Source: Gammaproteobacteria bacterium (GTDB lineage: Bacteria > Pseudomonadota > Gammaproteobacteria > Pseudomonadales > UBA5518). Taken from it: DNA of 64,000 nucleotides. This document shows, one piece after another, positions 61,942 to 64,000 of the stretch. The translations under genes were made by a program, and so were the position numbers. The notes beneath the pieces are model-generated. The model did no database searches and was not told where the DNA came from. It saw nothing but the letters and a program-made list of their open reading frames with translations. The stretch spans positions 62,001 to 126,000 of the forward strand of contig JADIYI010000009.1 in the NCBI GenBank assembly GCA_016705365.1. The letters run 5' to 3'. Position 1 is the first letter of the stretch. The number at the start of each line of letters is the position of its first letter.

Positions 61942-63828
61942 TCACGGCTTCTCGCGTTTTGCACCGCGTGGCCGCGGGGATGGAACCTTCGGCGCCGGTT
62001 CACGCGCAACCTTGCGCGGTGGCTGGTGACCGGTACGCTCGTCTCGTTCGCGCCGCGGCGGGCGCTTGCGCTCGCTCTTGCCGCGCCCGGGGCGCTGATC
62101 AGTCTCCCCGGCCGCCATCGGTCGAATTTCCAGCGCGCGCTGCTTTACCCGGGTCCGGCGCAACACATCGAGCACCGCGGCGGGCAGGTCCGCGGGCAGT
62201 TCCACGGTGCTGTACTGATCGAACAACTCGATCCTGCCGATGAACCGGCTGGCGAGACCGGCCTCGTTGGCGATGGCTCCGACGATCTCGCGCGGGCTGG
62301 CTTCGTGATCGCGCCCGACCTCGATACGAAACGGCACCAGCGCGCCACGCGGTTCGATCGCCGGCGCAGCGGCGCGCGTCTTGCGCTCGCGGGGCTCGCG
62401 CTCCTCCCGTGGAGCCCGGGTGCCGCGGCCGTCGCGCGGGTCGCGATCATCACGCGCCACGCGTGCCGGCGTCCGCTCGCGCGATTCGCCCCCATCGGAC
62501 CCATAACCTTCCTTCTCCTGCAGACGCAGCGGCTTGGCGCGCTGCGCCATGCACACCAGCGCCGCGGCAACCGCGGCCAGGTTGCCCTCGTGTTCCTGTT
62601 CGAGTTGCGCCACGACCTCGGCGAAAAACTCCATCGGTTCGGACTTCAGCACCTCGGCAACCTGCTTGCGGAACTGCGCCACGCGCCGGTCGGCGACCAG
62701 CGCCCGGCTCGGCAGCGTCAGCGGCTCGATCGGCTGGCGCGTCACCCGCTCGATGGTGCGCAGCATGCGGAATTCGCGCGGCGCCACGAACAGGATGGCA
62801 TTGCCGGTGCGACCGGCACGACCGGTACGCCCGATGCGATGCACATAGGCCTCGGAATCGTAGGGAATGTCGTAATTGATGACATGGCTGATGCGCCCCA
62901 CGTCGATGCCGCGTGCCGCCACATCGGTGGCGACCACGATATCGAGCGCGCCACTCTTGAGCTGCTCGATTACCCGCTCGCGCAGCGGCTGGTTCATATC
63001 GCCGTTGAGCGCCGCGGCGGAGTAGCCGCGCGCCTCGAGGCGATCGGCGAGTTCCACCGTCGCGGTCTTGGTGCGCACGAATACCAGCGCCGCATCCAGT
63101 TCCTCCTCGACCTCGAGAATGCGGGTCAGCGCGTCGAGCTTGTTGGTGCCGGTGACCTGCCAGTAACGCTGGCGGATGGCCGCCACGGTGCGCGTCGCTG
63201 ACTTGATCTTGATCTCGCGCGGCTCGCGCATGTGGGTGCGCGCCACGCGCCGGATGGTATCGGACATGGTCGCGGAAAACAGCGCCGTCTGGCGCGTGGC
63301 TGGCGTATGCTCGAGGATCCACTGCACATCATCGATAAAGCCCATGCGCAGCATCTCGTCGGCCTCGTCGAGCACCAGCCCGGTCAGCTGATCGAGCACC
63401 AGGCTCTTGCGCTCGAGATGATCCATCACCCGCCCCGGGGTGCCGACGATCACGTGCACGCCACGCTTCAGGCTGCGCAACTGCAGGCCCATGCCCTGTC
63501 CGCCGTAGACCGGCAGCACATGGAAGCCGGGCAGATGCCGCGCGTAGCGCTGGAACGCTTCCGCAACCTGTATCGCGAGTTCGCGGGTCGGCGTCAGCAC
63601 CAGTACCTGTGGCTGCATCAGCTCGAGATCGAGCCGCTGCAGGAACGGCAGCGCGAAAGCGGCGGTCTTGCCGGTGCCGGTCTGTGCTTCGCCGAGCAGA
63701 TCGTGCCCGGCAAGCAGCGGCGGAATGCAGGCCTCCTGTATCGGCGAGGGCGTTTCGTAGCCCACATCGGCCAGCGCAGCGAGCAGCGGCGCCGAGAGCT
63801 CGAGCGAGCTGAAGGTGGTATCGGACAT
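61942..63828 (-). CDS. deaD: DEAD-box ATP-dependent RNA helicase (DeaD/CsdA-type)
   Basis: A 628-residue helicase. All core motifs are present: Q motif near residue 28, AQTGTGKT at 48-55, V-L-D-E-A-D near 152-157, S-A-T near 186-188, and HRIGRTGRAGR near 327-337. Beyond the core lies a DbpA-type RNA-binding domain near residues 490-565 (V-G-R-D-H-E-A-S-P-R-E-I-V-G-A-I-A-N-E-A). The flanks are Arg/Lys-rich low-complexity tails. This is the DeaD/CsdA layout, acting in ribosome biogenesis and cold adaptation. ATG at 63828; the ribosome site is weak. The last gene region of the window lies upstream of it. Confidence 0.93.
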   Translation of the reverse strand: MSDTTFSSLELSAPLLAALADVGYETPSPIQEACIPPLLAGHDLLGEAQTGTGKTAAFALPFLQRLDLELMQPQVLVLTPTRELAIQVAEAFQRYARHLPGFHVLPVYGGQGMGLQLRSLKRGVHVIVGTPGRVMDHLERKSLVLDQLTGLVLDEADEMLRMGFIDDVQWILEHTPATRQTALFSATMSDTIRRVARTHMREPREIKIKSATRTVAAIRQRYWQVTGTNKLDALTRILEVEEELDAALVFVRTKTATVELADRLEARGYSAAALNGDMNQPLRERVIEQLKSGALDIVVATDVAARGIDVGRISHVINYDIPYDSEAYVHRIGRTGRAGRTGNAILFVAPREFRMLRTIERVTRQPIEPLTLPSRALVADRRVAQFRKQVAEVLKSEPMEFFAEVVAQLEQEHEGNLAAVAAALVCMAQRAKPLRLQEKEGYGSDGGESRERTPARVARDDRDPRDGRGTRAPREEREPRERKTRAAAPAIEPRGALVPFRIEVGRDHEASPREIVGAIANEAGLASRFIGRIELFDQYSTVELPADLPAAVLDVLRRTRVKQRALEIRPMAAGETDQRPGRGKSERKRPPRRERDERTGHQPPRKVAREPAPKVPSPRPRGAKREKP

Positions 63829-63951
63829 CGGGATTTACCGGAAAATAGCAGTGGGTCGACGCGGCGATATGCCAGGGAACCCGGAACCGCAGAAGTATGC
63901 CGCAGAGGCTGCTCCATGACGATCATTCATGTGGCGACAAAGTGCAGCTTT

Positions 63952-64000
63952 ATGAAACTCCTGTCAGCTCGCGTTGCTCTCGCGTCTACCTGCCCTGCGT
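63952..64000 (+). CDS. Possible start of a rightward secreted protein, cut by window edge
   Basis: ATG at 63952 opens a frame reading MKLLSARVALASTCPA to the window end, which looks like the beginning of a signal peptide. No ribosome site is clear, and only 16 codons are visible. The 170-base region between it and the helicase start would hold two divergent promoters. Confidence 0.25.
   Translation, partial: MKLLSARVALASTCPA

Overview
The window is a high-GC (by eye well over 60 percent), gene-dense stretch of chromosome. Genes are packed in short co-directional runs with 4-base stop/start overlaps (ATGA, GTGA, TTGA). Gene content points to a gammaproteobacterium: a fatty acyl-CoA reductase of the Marinobacter two-domain type, a FimV N-terminal domain, DUF3301, DUF2069, rimK with its protease, a SppA long form and a ribB with a degenerate ribA domain. 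The exact order cannot be fixed from sequence alone. The profile suits an aerobic, lipid-, hydrocarbon- or steroid-using heterotroph. No rRNA, tRNA, CRISPR array or prophage was seen.

Layout. 1-12.3 kb: a partial SDR, an aminoglycoside-phosphotransferase-like kinase, a lysine-rich histone-like protein with a strong terminator, a zinc alcohol dehydrogenase, a transglutaminase/TPR lipoprotein, an HNH nuclease, a DUF1254 protein, a three-gene overlap run (LEA2 lipoprotein, SDR, DUF3301), nitronate monooxygenase, patatin plus EVE protein, and a MaoC hydratase. 12.4-17.4 kb: a lone FimV N-terminal domain and a leftward 2-oxoacid:ferredoxin oxidoreductase operon (gamma, alpha, beta, and a GltD-like flavoprotein fused to a PorD-like ferredoxin); the last two genes each carry a one-base frameshift. 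17.5-31 kb: ribB, alcohol dehydrogenase, HDOD, dgkA, a metallopeptidase, sppA, DUF2069, wrbA, a YihY membrane protein, a TlpA-like thioredoxin, acylphosphatase, an L,D-transpeptidase, then a rim operon (retropepsin-like protease, RimK ligase, M14-like deacylase). 30.7-31 kb holds a 31-bp tandem duplication and an IS91-type transposase relic. 31-35.2 kb: a leftward CO-dehydrogenase-like molybdenum hydroxylase operon (coxS, L, M, G).

35.4-50.7 kb: a CoA-binding protein, a MetY-like enzyme and an acyl-CoA synthetase; an old-yellow-enzyme reductase and several SDRs; a large sulfatase; the two-domain fatty acyl-CoA reductase; a glycerophosphodiesterase coupled to a histidine phosphatase; and an iron alcohol dehydrogenase. 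Acyl activation, reduction to alcohol and alcohol oxidation are all within 15 kb. 50.7-59 kb: a Rieske oxygenase, an amidohydrolase broken by a small internal deletion, a deazaflavin-type reductase, a SnoaL-like protein, an unrecognised protein, DUF302, an MscS channel, an IS1634-type transposase relic, an AhpD/CMD protein and a glutathione S-transferase. 59-64 kb: a SIMPL protein, a TPR-GGDEF diguanylate cyclase and a DEAD-box RNA helicase.

A recurring theme is decay. There are three interrupted genes, two transposase relics and two terminal fragments of amidohydrolase genes in otherwise compact sequence. Either this genome (or assembly) carries many indels, or this is an accessory catabolic region in turnover. 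The most interesting intact set is the rim operon, which pairs a glutamate ligase with a possible eraser enzyme.
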